Shown here one piece after another: positions 18,600-26,576 of a DNA stretch of 64,000 bases (position 1 is its first letter; each line of letters opens with the position of its first letter). Source of the stretch: JADGNZ01 sp963715895. Lineage in GTDB: Bacteria; Acidobacteriota; Thermoanaerobaculia; Gp7-AA8. The notes below the pieces were generated by a model, which was not told the origin of the DNA, ran no database searches, and worked only from the letters and a program-made list of their open reading frames with translations. Where the stretch lies: positions 6,386,001 through 6,450,000 of the forward strand of contig OY970284.1 in assembly GCA_963715895.1 (NCBI GenBank). The letters run 5' to 3'. Position numbers and translations under genes: made by a program.

Positions 18600-20270
18600 A
18601 TGCGAAAGACCGTCGTAGCAGTTGCGTTACTGTTCGCCGTTTCTTCGCAATCACAACAGCCATCGCGGCCGCAAGCTGCCGGGCCGCCCCCGCTCGTCGA
18701 GAAAATCGAGGTCTCCGTCGTCAACGTCGATGTGACGGTGACCGATCGCCGCGGCCAGTCGGTAACCGGTCTCACGCGCGACGATTTCGAGCTCTTCGAG
18801 GACGGCCGCGCGCAGGCGATCTCGAATTTCTACGCCGTCGAGAATGCTCAGGCCAGGACCGATCTGCAACGTACCGCTGATGCGCCGGCTCCGCCGCCCG
18901 AACGGTTCCGGCGCAAGGTCCTGGTTCTGATCGACAACCTCAACTCCACCATGCGCGGGCGCAATGAGGCCCTGGCAAAGCTTGAAACCTTCATCAACGA
19001 TCATTTCGACGATGGCCGATACGACTGGTCGATCGCCACGGTCGACAATCGGGTTCACCTTCTGCTGCCGATGACCTCGGACAAAGCAGTCCTGCACAAC
19101 ATCGTCTCGGAGATCCGGCGCAGCCCGTCGCGCAAAGACATGAAGGCGACGTTCACCAAGGCCGAATTCGCCCGCTCACTCACCGATGGAACGAACCCGG
19201 CACAACTACAAGTCGCGCCTCAAACCGCCGATGGCGACACCGTACCAGGGGACATTTTCCGGGAAGAAGCAAACCTGGCTGAGCAGATGATGTTCGCCAC
19301 CTCCTCGACCGGGGCCATCGTGCAGGCCGCGCGCGCGTTCGGCACGAGCGAAGGACGAAAGATCATTCTTCTCGTCACCGGCCAGTTGCCGCTGGGCCAT
19401 GTCTCCCCGATCGATCGCATCGGCGGTGACGCTCACAGCAAGCTTGGCAATCACATCCAGACGCTGACGAGCGGCGACAGAGAGCTAAGCGACATGCGGG
19501 AACAGCTCGTGCGCGAAGCCAACGCTTCGAATACGAGTTTTTACATCATCGCCGCAGATGGTCTCGAACCGCTGGAGCAGGATGCGATCGGCACGCACTT
19601 CGGCGCGCCACCGTCGCGGTCGAACGCCGCGGACGCATCGCCGATGTACTGGCTGGCCAATGAAACCGGCGGCGCATACATGACGGGCAACCGGATGGAT
19701 CAATCGTTCGCCGACTTTGACCGCCGGTCCGCCACTTTCTATTCGCTTGGCTACATGCCGCGGCACGCCGAGGATACCCATTACCACCACCTGTCGGTGC
19801 GGGTGAAGGGACATTCCGACTACCGCTTGCAGTACCGCGACGGGTATGAGAGCGCGTCGACCGACTCACAAATGAACCGGACACTCCGTTCGCCGCTGGG
19901 TGCCTCCATGCAGCCATCGACGATGCCCGTGTCTCTCATCGTCGGAGTGCCGCGGTTCCGAGGTGACGTAGCCGTGGTGCCCATCACGGCGACATTGTCG
20001 ATGGAGTCGCTGCAGTACATCACCGACGCGCGCGGCTCGCGAACCCGGCTCCACGTCTACGTTTCGATCTTCGACGCGGATGGCCGCAACATCACTCTGT
20101 CGAAGTCGTTTGTCGACGTCTCCGTCCAGCCGAACGAATCGGCCACCGGCCCGATGACGGTCACCATCCCGCCGCTGGCGTTGACCAGGGGAACTTATCG
20201 CGTCGTCGTCGCTTTGCGCGACGAGCTGACCGATCACGTCGGACTGGTTTCGCAGAAAATCGCAATCTAA
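18600..20270 (+). CDS. VWFA-related domain secreted protein, copy 1
   Basis: 556 residues with a signal peptide (TVVAVALLFAVSSQSQQ). Residues about 35-85 form the N-terminal module SVVNVDVTVTDRRGQSVTGL followed by TRDDFELFEDG, characteristic of Acidobacteria VWFA-related proteins. A von Willebrand A-like domain follows (KVLVLIDNLNSTMRGRNEAL as the degenerate metal site, then SEGRKIILLVTG). The DxSxS metal motif is altered to DNLNS. The C-terminal 170 residues have beta-rich character. It probably acts in the cell envelope in protein contacts, but no substrate is known. Copy 2 lies directly downstream. Confidence 0.85.
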   Translation: MRKTVVAVALLFAVSSQSQQPSRPQAAGPPPLVEKIEVSVVNVDVTVTDRRGQSVTGLTRDDFELFEDGRAQAISNFYAVENAQARTDLQRTADAPAPPPERFRRKVLVLIDNLNSTMRGRNEALAKLETFINDHFDDGRYDWSIATVDNRVHLLLPMTSDKAVLHNIVSEIRRSPSRKDMKATFTKAEFARSLTDGTNPAQLQVAPQTADGDTVPGDIFREEANLAEQMMFATSSTGAIVQAARAFGTSEGRKIILLVTGQLPLGHVSPIDRIGGDAHSKLGNHIQTLTSGDRELSDMREQLVREANASNTSFYIIAADGLEPLEQDAIGTHFGAPPSRSNAADASPMYWLANETGGAYMTGNRMDQSFADFDRRSATFYSLGYMPRHAEDTHYHHLSVRVKGHSDYRLQYRDGYESASTDSQMNRTLRSPLGASMQPSTMPVSLIVGVPRFRGDVAVVPITATLSMESLQYITDARGSRTRLHVYVSIFDADGRNITLSKSFVDVSVQPNESATGPMTVTIPPLALTRGTYRVVVALRDELTDHVGLVSQKIAI

Positions 20271-20313
20271 CGGGCCGACGCGTTCGGCCTCTTGGTCAGT
20301 GATCGATTGAGAA

Positions 20314-20385
20314 GGTTATCGGTTGTCAGTTGTCGGGACTGATTCGGGTGTAACTTGACAACCGACAACCGATAACCGACAACCC
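20314..20385. repeat. Hairpin of GGTTATCGGTTGTCAG micro-repeat before VWFA copy 2
   Basis: The left arm GGTTATCGGTTGTCAGTTGT and right arm ACAACCGACAACCGATAACC are complementary around a loop of about 20 nt. The next 20 bases (ATAGGACACTGAGTCATGCG) are almost the same as those after the 18509 hairpin. Hairpin, leader and gene were therefore probably duplicated together. Confidence 0.85.
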
Positions 20386-20405
20386 GATCCATAGGACACT
20401 GAGTC

Positions 20406-22100
20406 ATGCGAAAAACCGCCATCGCAGTCGCGTTACTGTTCGCCGTTACTTCGCAATCACAACAGAAGTCGCAACAGACGGCGGTACCGGTACCCGTCGA
20501 GGCGCCGCCGCCGCTCGTGGAGAAGATCGAGGTCTCGGTCGTCAACGTCGACGTCACCGTGACCGATCGCCACGGTCAGCCGGTTCCGGGGCTTACGCGC
20601 AATGATTTCGAGATCTTCGAGGACGGCAAGCTGCAGCCGATCTCGAACTTCTACGCGGTCGAGAATGCCCGGGCCCGCGCCGACGTCCGCCCGGAGAGCG
20701 TGCCGGACGAGACCACCGCGCCTGCTTCCGATCACTTCCGCCGCAAGGTGCTGGTCCTCATCGACAACCTCAACACCACGCCCCACGGCCGCAACGTCGC
20801 TCTCGACCGGTTGGAGAACTTCGTCAACGAGCACTTCGACGACGGAAAGTACGACTGGTCGATCGCCATGATCGACAAGCGGTTGCACATGGTGCTTCCG
20901 ATGACCTCCAGCAAAAAGATTCTGCACAACGCCGTGACCGAGATCCGGAGCATGGGTACGGGTAAGGCCATCCGGGCGCCGATCGAGCATACGGAGTTCA
21001 AAAGCGTATCGGCGATGTCCAAACGTATATCGGATGAGCCGCGCATCTGGCCGACGCCCGACATCAGCTCGGAAAATACGATCGACATCTTTGCCGACGA
21101 GATGTCGCTGAAGGAACAGACCATCTACGCGCGGTCGTCGACGGAATCGATCGTCGAGGCGGCACGCGCCTTCGGAAGCAGCGAAGGGCGGAAGATCATC
21201 CTTCTCGTCACCGGCTATCTGCCGCTGGGCTCACAGTCGCCCATCAATCGCGGCGATGCACGACAGACCACCAACGGCAGCCACATCCATGACGTCACCA
21301 GCGCGAATGCGGAACTGGGAACCATGCGCGAGATCATGGTGCGCGAAGCGAACGCATCGAACACCAGCCTCTACATCATTTCTGCCGAGGGATTGGACAT
21401 GCCGGTGGTGTCCGGCTACAACCCGATGAGCCCGGCGCCGGTGACCGGCTCCGACGCCATCGATACCTCACCGATGGTCTGGCTGGCCAAAGAGACCGGC
21501 GGCGCCTACATGCCCGGCAACCGGATCGATCAGTCGCTCGTCGACTTCGACCGCCGTTCGGCGTCCTTCTACTCCCTCGGATACATTCCGCTGCATGTCG
21601 ATGACAACCGCTATCACCGCCTCTCCGTGCGCGTGAAGAAGCATTCCGACTATCAGTTGCAGTACCGCGACGGCTATTCGAGCACCCCCACCGACATGCA
21701 GATGACGCGCGCGCTCACGTCCCCGCTCGGATCGGTCATGCAGCCGTCAACGATGGCGATCTCACTGATCGTCGGAGAGCCGCAGTACCGCGGGATCATC
21801 GCCATCGTTCCGATCAAGGCGGCGATGTCGATGGAGTCGCTGCAATACATCACCGACGGGCGCGGCTCGCGCACCCGCCTTCACGTCTACGTATCGATCT
21901 TCGACCCCGACGGCCGCAACATCACCCTGGCAAAGTCGTTCGCCGATATCTCTGTCCAGCCGAACGAATCAACCACCGGCCCGATGACCGTCACCATCCC
22001 GCCGCTGGCACTGGCCAAGGGATCGTACCGGGTCGTCGTCGCCGTGCGCGATGAGCTGACGGATCACGTGGGAGTAGTTACGCGGAAGATTGAGATATAG
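20406..22100 (+). CDS. VWFA-related domain secreted protein, copy 2
   Basis: 564 residues, a paralogue of the preceding gene in all domains: signal peptide, SVVNVDVTVTDRHGQPVPGL module, VWA-like domain with KVLVLIDNLNTTPHGRN, SEGRKIILLVTGYLPLG, and the same C-terminal region ending in GVVTRKIEI. The two proteins are highly similar along the whole length except the loop at about residues 180-230. That loop differs in sequence and length and may carry the specificity. This is a tandem duplication with divergence limited to one segment. The function of both is unknown. Confidence 0.85.
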   Translation: MRKTAIAVALLFAVTSQSQQKSQQTAVPVPVEAPPPLVEKIEVSVVNVDVTVTDRHGQPVPGLTRNDFEIFEDGKLQPISNFYAVENARARADVRPESVPDETTAPASDHFRRKVLVLIDNLNTTPHGRNVALDRLENFVNEHFDDGKYDWSIAMIDKRLHMVLPMTSSKKILHNAVTEIRSMGTGKAIRAPIEHTEFKSVSAMSKRISDEPRIWPTPDISSENTIDIFADEMSLKEQTIYARSSTESIVEAARAFGSSEGRKIILLVTGYLPLGSQSPINRGDARQTTNGSHIHDVTSANAELGTMREIMVREANASNTSLYIISAEGLDMPVVSGYNPMSPAPVTGSDAIDTSPMVWLAKETGGAYMPGNRIDQSLVDFDRRSASFYSLGYIPLHVDDNRYHRLSVRVKKHSDYQLQYRDGYSSTPTDMQMTRALTSPLGSVMQPSTMAISLIVGEPQYRGIIAIVPIKAAMSMESLQYITDGRGSRTRLHVYVSIFDPDGRNITLAKSFADISVQPNESTTGPMTVTIPPLALAKGSYRVVVAVRDELTDHVGVVTRKIEI

Positions 22101-22240
22101 GTTGCTGGGTTGCTGGGTTGCTGAGTTGCTTGGTTACTGCGTTGCTTGGTTGCCACCCAGCAACCCAGTAACTTCAGCAACCCAGTAACTTCAGCAACCC
22201 AGTAACTTCAGCAACCCAGTAACTTCAGCAACCCAGTAAC
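22101..22240. repeat. GTTGCTGG / CAGCAACCCAGTAACTT repeat block
   Basis: The left half repeats GGTTGCTGGGTTGCT-type units. The right half holds four to five direct copies of a 17-nt unit, CAGCAACCCAGTAACTT, complementary to the left. This is the most expanded example of the micro-repeat hairpins in the window. It lies between two convergent genes (VWFA copy 2 and the response regulator). Confidence 0.85.
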
Positions 22241-22248
22241 ACACCGCC

Positions 22249-22659
22249 CTACGACGCCTCCAGATACCTCTCCACACACCCCACCAGCTCCACGATGTCG
22301 AAGGGTTTGCGGAAGACGCGTTGCACGCTTCCGGGGCAGCGCTGGGCGATAGCGACGTCGGGGAGGATCGTTTTTTCGGCGCTTGTGATGACGAGAACCG
22401 CCGGCGGGTTCTGGAGTGACTTCACCGAGGGATCGAACAGGAGGGCCTCGAGGGAGTCGAGAACGTCGATCCCACTCATCTTCGGCATCATCACATCGAG
22501 GATCATGACGGCGTACGGGTTCGTGACGATCAGGTGCAGCGCCTCGACGCCGTCTCGTGCGCCGTCGACGTTCACCAGTTCGTGACTCTTCAGATATTCG
22601 ATGAGCAGCCGTCGGATGGTGTCGTCATCTTCGACGACCAGCACGTTGCCATTGCGCAT
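22249..22659 (-). CDS. Stand-alone response regulator receiver domain (CheY-like)
   Basis: 136 residues forming a single REC domain. The acidic pocket is in VVEDDD (residues 8-13), the phospho-acceptor is D55 in VMILDVMMPKMSG, the Ser/Thr switch is in VLVITSAEK, and the lysine of the same segment completes the site. There is no output domain, so it must act through protein contact. No histidine kinase is encoded nearby. It is divergent from the debranching-enzyme gene with a 41-bp gap that should hold both start signals, so control of the glucan genes is possible but unproven. Confidence 0.88.
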   Translation of the reverse strand: MRNGNVLVVEDDDTIRRLLIEYLKSHELVNVDGARDGVEALHLIVTNPYAVMILDVMMPKMSGIDVLDSLEALLFDPSVKSLQNPPAVLVITSAEKTILPDVAIAQRCPGSVQRVFRKPFDIVELVGCVERYLEAS

Positions 22660-22700
22660 GGGAGCAGTCCGGAGCTGGTTGCTAGCATAAAGTTCGCCAG

Positions 22701-24545
22701 ATGATCGCTTTCGGCCCCGACGTGCTCCACGATTTCGAACGCGCCTCGCAGCTCGAATGGCTGGAGACGAACGGTCTGGGCGGATGGGCGAGCTCGTCGA
22801 TCACCTTCGCCAACACCCGCCGGTATCACGGGATGCTCGTCGCCGCCTTGCCCGGCCGCACCGAGCGGACCGTGCTCGTGGCAAAGCTCGACGAGACCGT
22901 GGCCGGCGTCGATCTCGCCACCAACCGTTTTCCCGGCTGCATCCACCCGCACGGCTTCGAGCTTCTCGTTTCGTTCCAACGCGGCCTCTTTCCGGTATGG
23001 GAGTACGTCGCCGGCGGCGTCACCCTGCGCAAGACTGTCATCGCGCCGCGGGGGAGGAACGTGACCATCGTCTTTTACGAGGTCATCGACTGCGCCTCGC
23101 CCTTCGACCTCCGGCTCTCCCCCTTCCTCGCCGGCCGCGACTATCACGCCCTCATCCACGACGATGATGCAGCCCTCCCCTATGTCCATATCAACGTGCC
23201 CGGCGCCACGTTCGAAGCGAAGCCCGATCGCTGGAAGAATTTCGTCTACGACCGCGAGCGTGAGCGCGGCCTCGATTGCGAAGAGGACCTCTTCACGCCC
23301 GGCGCGTACGTCATCACTCTGAACCGCGGCGATGTCCTGCCTGTGGTACTTGCGACGGAGGACCGCGCTTGGAATGCCCTGGCGATGATCGAAGAAGAAC
23401 GCCAGCGGCGGGAAGCGCTGATCTCGACAACTGACAACCGACAACCGATAACCGACCTGACCCTCGCCGCCGACCAGTTCCTCATCGAACGCGACGCCCA
23501 GAAGACCATCATCGCCGGCTATCACTGGTTCACCGACTGGGGACGCGACACGATGATCGCCTTGCCGGGACTCTGCCTCGCCACTGGCCGCTTTGATGAT
23601 GCCAGACAGATCCTCCGCCGCTGGCTGGCCGCCGCGAGCAACGGAATGATTCCCAACCGCTTCCCCGACGGCACCAACGAGCCAGAATTCAACTCGGCTG
23701 ATGCCGGCCTCTGGCTGTTCATCGCCATCTGGCGCTATCGCGAGGCGAGCGGCGATGATCTCTTCGTCCGCGAGGAGGCCTTGCCGGTACTTCGCGAGGC
23801 CATCAACTGGCTCGAGCGCGGCACGCGCTACAACATCCACGTCGACCTCGACGGTCTCCTCTACGCCGGCGCGCGAGGTGTGGCGCTGACGTGGATGGAT
23901 GCCATCGTCGACGGCGAGGCGGTGACGCCGCGGCGCGGCAAGCCGGTGGAGATCAACGCGCTCTGGTACAACGCCCTCCGGATCGTGGCCGCGCTCACCG
24001 GCGATGCCGCGCTGGCGTCGCGCGCGGATACGGTCAGGGAGGCGTTCGAGACAGCGTTCTGGAATCGCGGCGGGCAGTGTTGCTTCGACGTGGTGAACCC
24101 GAACGATGCATCGATCCGGCCGAATCAGCTCTTCGCCATCGCGCTGCCGTTTCCTCTCTTCGACGACCTGCGCGCCGAGGAGATTCTGGACGTCTGCGAA
24201 TCCCAGTTGCTCACACCGGTCGGCCTTCGCACGCTCGCCCCCTCCGATCCGTGCTACCTCGGCCAGATCGTCGGCGATCAGCACGCACGCGACACCGCCT
24301 ATCACCAGGGAACCGTCTGGCCCTGGCTCCTCGGCGCCTACATCGACGCGGTGATTCGCGTTCGCGGCGAGGCAGGACGCGAAACCGCGCGCGGCCTCAT
24401 GGCCGGCATGCAGGCCCACCTCGCCGAGGCCGGCGTCGGCACGATCAGCGAAATCTTCGACGGCGACGCTCCCCATACCCCCCGCGGCTGCATCGCGCAG
24501 GCGTGGAGCGTCGGGGAAGTGCTGCGGGTTCTCGCGACTGCGTGA
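22701..24545 (+). CDS. Glycogen debranching enzyme (amylo-alpha-1,6-glucosidase family)
   Basis: 614 residues. The N-terminal domain (about 1-230; FERASQLEWLETNGLGGWAS) is the GDE_N type. The C-terminal (alpha/alpha)6 domain (about 255-610) contains YHWFTDWGRDTMIALPGL, WLAAASNGMIPNRFPDG and TAYHQGTVWPWLLG, which hold the acidic catalytic residues of the family. It releases alpha-1,6-linked glucose stubs from glycogen. The interdomain linker includes codons from an ACAACCGACAACCGATAACC micro-repeat (23425-23456), kept in frame. It is the first gene of the glycogen set and is followed by glgB. Confidence 0.92.
   Translation: MIAFGPDVLHDFERASQLEWLETNGLGGWASSSITFANTRRYHGMLVAALPGRTERTVLVAKLDETVAGVDLATNRFPGCIHPHGFELLVSFQRGLFPVWEYVAGGVTLRKTVIAPRGRNVTIVFYEVIDCASPFDLRLSPFLAGRDYHALIHDDDAALPYVHINVPGATFEAKPDRWKNFVYDRERERGLDCEEDLFTPGAYVITLNRGDVLPVVLATEDRAWNALAMIEEERQRREALISTTDNRQPITDLTLAADQFLIERDAQKTIIAGYHWFTDWGRDTMIALPGLCLATGRFDDARQILRRWLAAASNGMIPNRFPDGTNEPEFNSADAGLWLFIAIWRYREASGDDLFVREEALPVLREAINWLERGTRYNIHVDLDGLLYAGARGVALTWMDAIVDGEAVTPRRGKPVEINALWYNALRIVAALTGDAALASRADTVREAFETAFWNRGGQCCFDVVNPNDASIRPNQLFAIALPFPLFDDLRAEEILDVCESQLLTPVGLRTLAPSDPCYLGQIVGDQHARDTAYHQGTVWPWLLGAYIDAVIRVRGEAGRETARGLMAGMQAHLAEAGVGTISEIFDGDAPHTPRGCIAQAWSVGEVLRVLATA
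23425..23456 (+). repeat. ACAACCGATAACCG micro-repeat embedded in the debranching gene
   Basis: 32 bp made of CGACAACTGACAACCGACAA followed by CCGATAACCGAC, the same sequence as the right arm of the intergenic hairpins at 18509 and 20314. It encodes TTDNRQPITD in the linker between the two enzyme domains. Only one arm is present. Confidence 0.75.
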
Positions 24546-24554
24546 CAAAAAACA

Positions 24555-24620
24555 ATCCGCAGATGACGCAGATGTACGCAGCCCGGTTTTATCTGCGATA
24601 TATCTGCGTCATCTGCGGAT
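24555..24620. repeat. Hairpin of ATCCGCAGATGACGCAGAT
   Basis: The left arm ATCCGCAGATGACGCAGAT and right arm ATCTGCGTCATCTGCGGAT are exact complements separated by about 28 nt. It lies between the debranching gene and glgB and may attenuate read-through. Confidence 0.85.
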
Positions 24621-24673
24621 GGTCTTTGATTTCTGCGGCCCAACCCTTGCTATCCGATCGTCAGCGCGACACG

Positions 24674-26569
24674 ATGGACACGATGGCAACCTCCCTCCTC
24701 AGCGACTGGGATTACCACCTCTTTAACGAAGGAAGCCACACCCGGCTCTGGGAGAAACTCGGATCGCACGTCGTCACCCGCGACGGCGTGACCGGAACGA
24801 TGTTCGCCGTCTGGGCGCCGAACGCGGCCTCGGTGAGCATCATCGGCGACTGGAACGATTGGAATCCGGAGAAACGCTACCTCGAGGATCGCGGCCCTTC
24901 CGGCATCTGGGAGGGGTTCGTGCCGCATGTCGGCAAAGGAGCGCATTACAAGTTCCACATCCGCTCCAAGTACAACGGCTACCGCGTCGACAAGGCCGAT
25001 CCGTTCGGCATCCTTCACGAGACCCCTCCCGCCACCGCCTCGGTGATCTGGGACCTCGACTACGAATGGCGCGACGGCGACTGGATGCGCGATCGTGCGC
25101 AACGCAACGCCTTCACCGCGCCGATGTCGATCTACGAGATGCACATCGGATCGTGGAAGAGGGACCGCGACCGGCCGCTCACCTACCGCGAGCTGGCTGA
25201 GCCTCTTGCCGCCTACCTGCGCAAGATGAACTTCACGCACGTCGAGCTGCTGCCGGTCATGGAGCATCCGTTTTACGGCTCCTGGGGCTATCAGTGCACC
25301 GGCTACTTCGCCGCCACCAGTCGCTACGGAACGCCGCAGGATCTGATGTACCTCATCGACGTCCTGCATCAGAACGACATCGGCGTCATCCTCGATTGGG
25401 TGCCGTCGCACTTCCCCACCGACGAGCATGGTCTGTCGTACTTCGACGGCACGCATCTCTACGAGCACGCCGACCCGCGCAAGGGTTTCCAGCCGGACTG
25501 GGGATCGCTGGTCTTCAACCTCGGCCGCAACGAGGTGCGCTCGTTCCTCCTCTCCAGCGCGCTCTACTGGCTGGGCGTCTTTCACGCGGACGGCCTGCGC
25601 GTCGACGCTGTCGCCTCGATGCTCTATCTCGATTACTCGCGCAAGCACGGCGAATGGATCCCGAACGAGTTCGGCGGCCGCGAGAACATCGAGGCCATCA
25701 ACTTCCTGCGACGTCTCAACGAGGATGTCTACAAGGCCCATCCCGACGTGCAGGTCATCGCCGAGGAGTCGACGTCGTGGCCGATGGTGTCGAGGCCGAC
25801 GTACGTGGGCGGACTCGGATTCGGGATGAAGTGGGACATGGGGTGGATGCACGACACGCTGCGCTACTTCGCGCTCGACTCGGTGCACCGCAAGTTCCAT
25901 CACAACGACCTGACCTTTCGCGCGATGTACGCCTTCTCGGAAAACTTCGTGCTGCCTCTGTCGCACGACGAAGTGGTCCACGGAAAAGGCTCGCTGATCC
26001 GCAAGATGCCGGGCGACGAATGGCGGCGGTTCGCCAACCTGCGGCTGCTCTTCGCCCACATGTACTCGCAGCCGGCCAAGAAGCTGCTCTTCATGGGCGG
26101 CGAATTCGGACAATCTCGGGAGTGGAATCACGACGCCAGCCTCGATTGGAACCTGCTCGAGTCACCGCCGAACGGCGGCTTGCAGCGCTGGGTCGAGGAC
26201 CTCAACAAGGCCTACCGCGACATCCCCGCGCTGCACGAGCTCGACTTCTCGCCGGAAGGGTTCGAATGGATCGACTGCTGCGATACGGAGAACAGCATCC
26301 TGGTGTTGATGCGGAAATCGAAGTCGGACCAGCCGGTGATCGTGGCGCTGAACTTCACGCCGATCACGCGATACAACTACCAGGTCGGCGTCCCCACCGG
26401 CGGCCATTGGTCGGAGGTGCTGAACAGCGACGCCGTGATCTACGGCGGCAGCGGACAGGGAAACATGGGCGGCGTCGATGCCGCCCCGATTCCGTTGCAC
26501 GGTCGGAAGTGGTCCGTCACCCTGACGCTCCCGCCCCTCGGCGCGGTGTTTCTACAGACATCTGATTGA
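24674..26569 (+). CDS. glgB: 1,4-alpha-glucan branching enzyme
   Basis: A GH13 enzyme of 631 residues that forms alpha-1,6 branches. The CBM48 region is near residues 35-130 (FAVWAPNAASVSIIGDWNDW). The catalytic barrel has nucleophile D311 (GLRVDAVASMLYLDYSR), acid/base E364 (VIAEESTSWP) and LSHDEVVHGKGSL. The C-terminal beta domain ends in LPPLGAVFL. The frame is open far upstream but that region is antisense or out-of-frame to the debranching gene. The ATG at 24674 (or 24683) precedes the family N-terminus. It is short of the extra N1 domain found in E. coli GlgB, a common form. It forms an operon with treZ, 7 bp downstream. Confidence 0.95.
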   Translation: MDTMATSLLSDWDYHLFNEGSHTRLWEKLGSHVVTRDGVTGTMFAVWAPNAASVSIIGDWNDWNPEKRYLEDRGPSGIWEGFVPHVGKGAHYKFHIRSKYNGYRVDKADPFGILHETPPATASVIWDLDYEWRDGDWMRDRAQRNAFTAPMSIYEMHIGSWKRDRDRPLTYRELAEPLAAYLRKMNFTHVELLPVMEHPFYGSWGYQCTGYFAATSRYGTPQDLMYLIDVLHQNDIGVILDWVPSHFPTDEHGLSYFDGTHLYEHADPRKGFQPDWGSLVFNLGRNEVRSFLLSSALYWLGVFHADGLRVDAVASMLYLDYSRKHGEWIPNEFGGRENIEAINFLRRLNEDVYKAHPDVQVIAEESTSWPMVSRPTYVGGLGFGMKWDMGWMHDTLRYFALDSVHRKFHHNDLTFRAMYAFSENFVLPLSHDEVVHGKGSLIRKMPGDEWRRFANLRLLFAHMYSQPAKKLLFMGGEFGQSREWNHDASLDWNLLESPPNGGLQRWVEDLNKAYRDIPALHELDFSPEGFEWIDCCDTENSILVLMRKSKSDQPVIVALNFTPITRYNYQVGVPTGGHWSEVLNSDAVIYGGSGQGNMGGVDAAPIPLHGRKWSVTLTLPPLGAVFLQTSD

Positions 26570-26576
26570 TCCGCAG

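Noticed and set aside
22590..24548. Long minus-strand frame opposite the debranching enzyme gene
   Set aside because: Composition is typical of an antisense frame in GC-rich DNA (Val/Arg/Asp-rich, no motifs). The plus-strand enzyme is clearly recognised.
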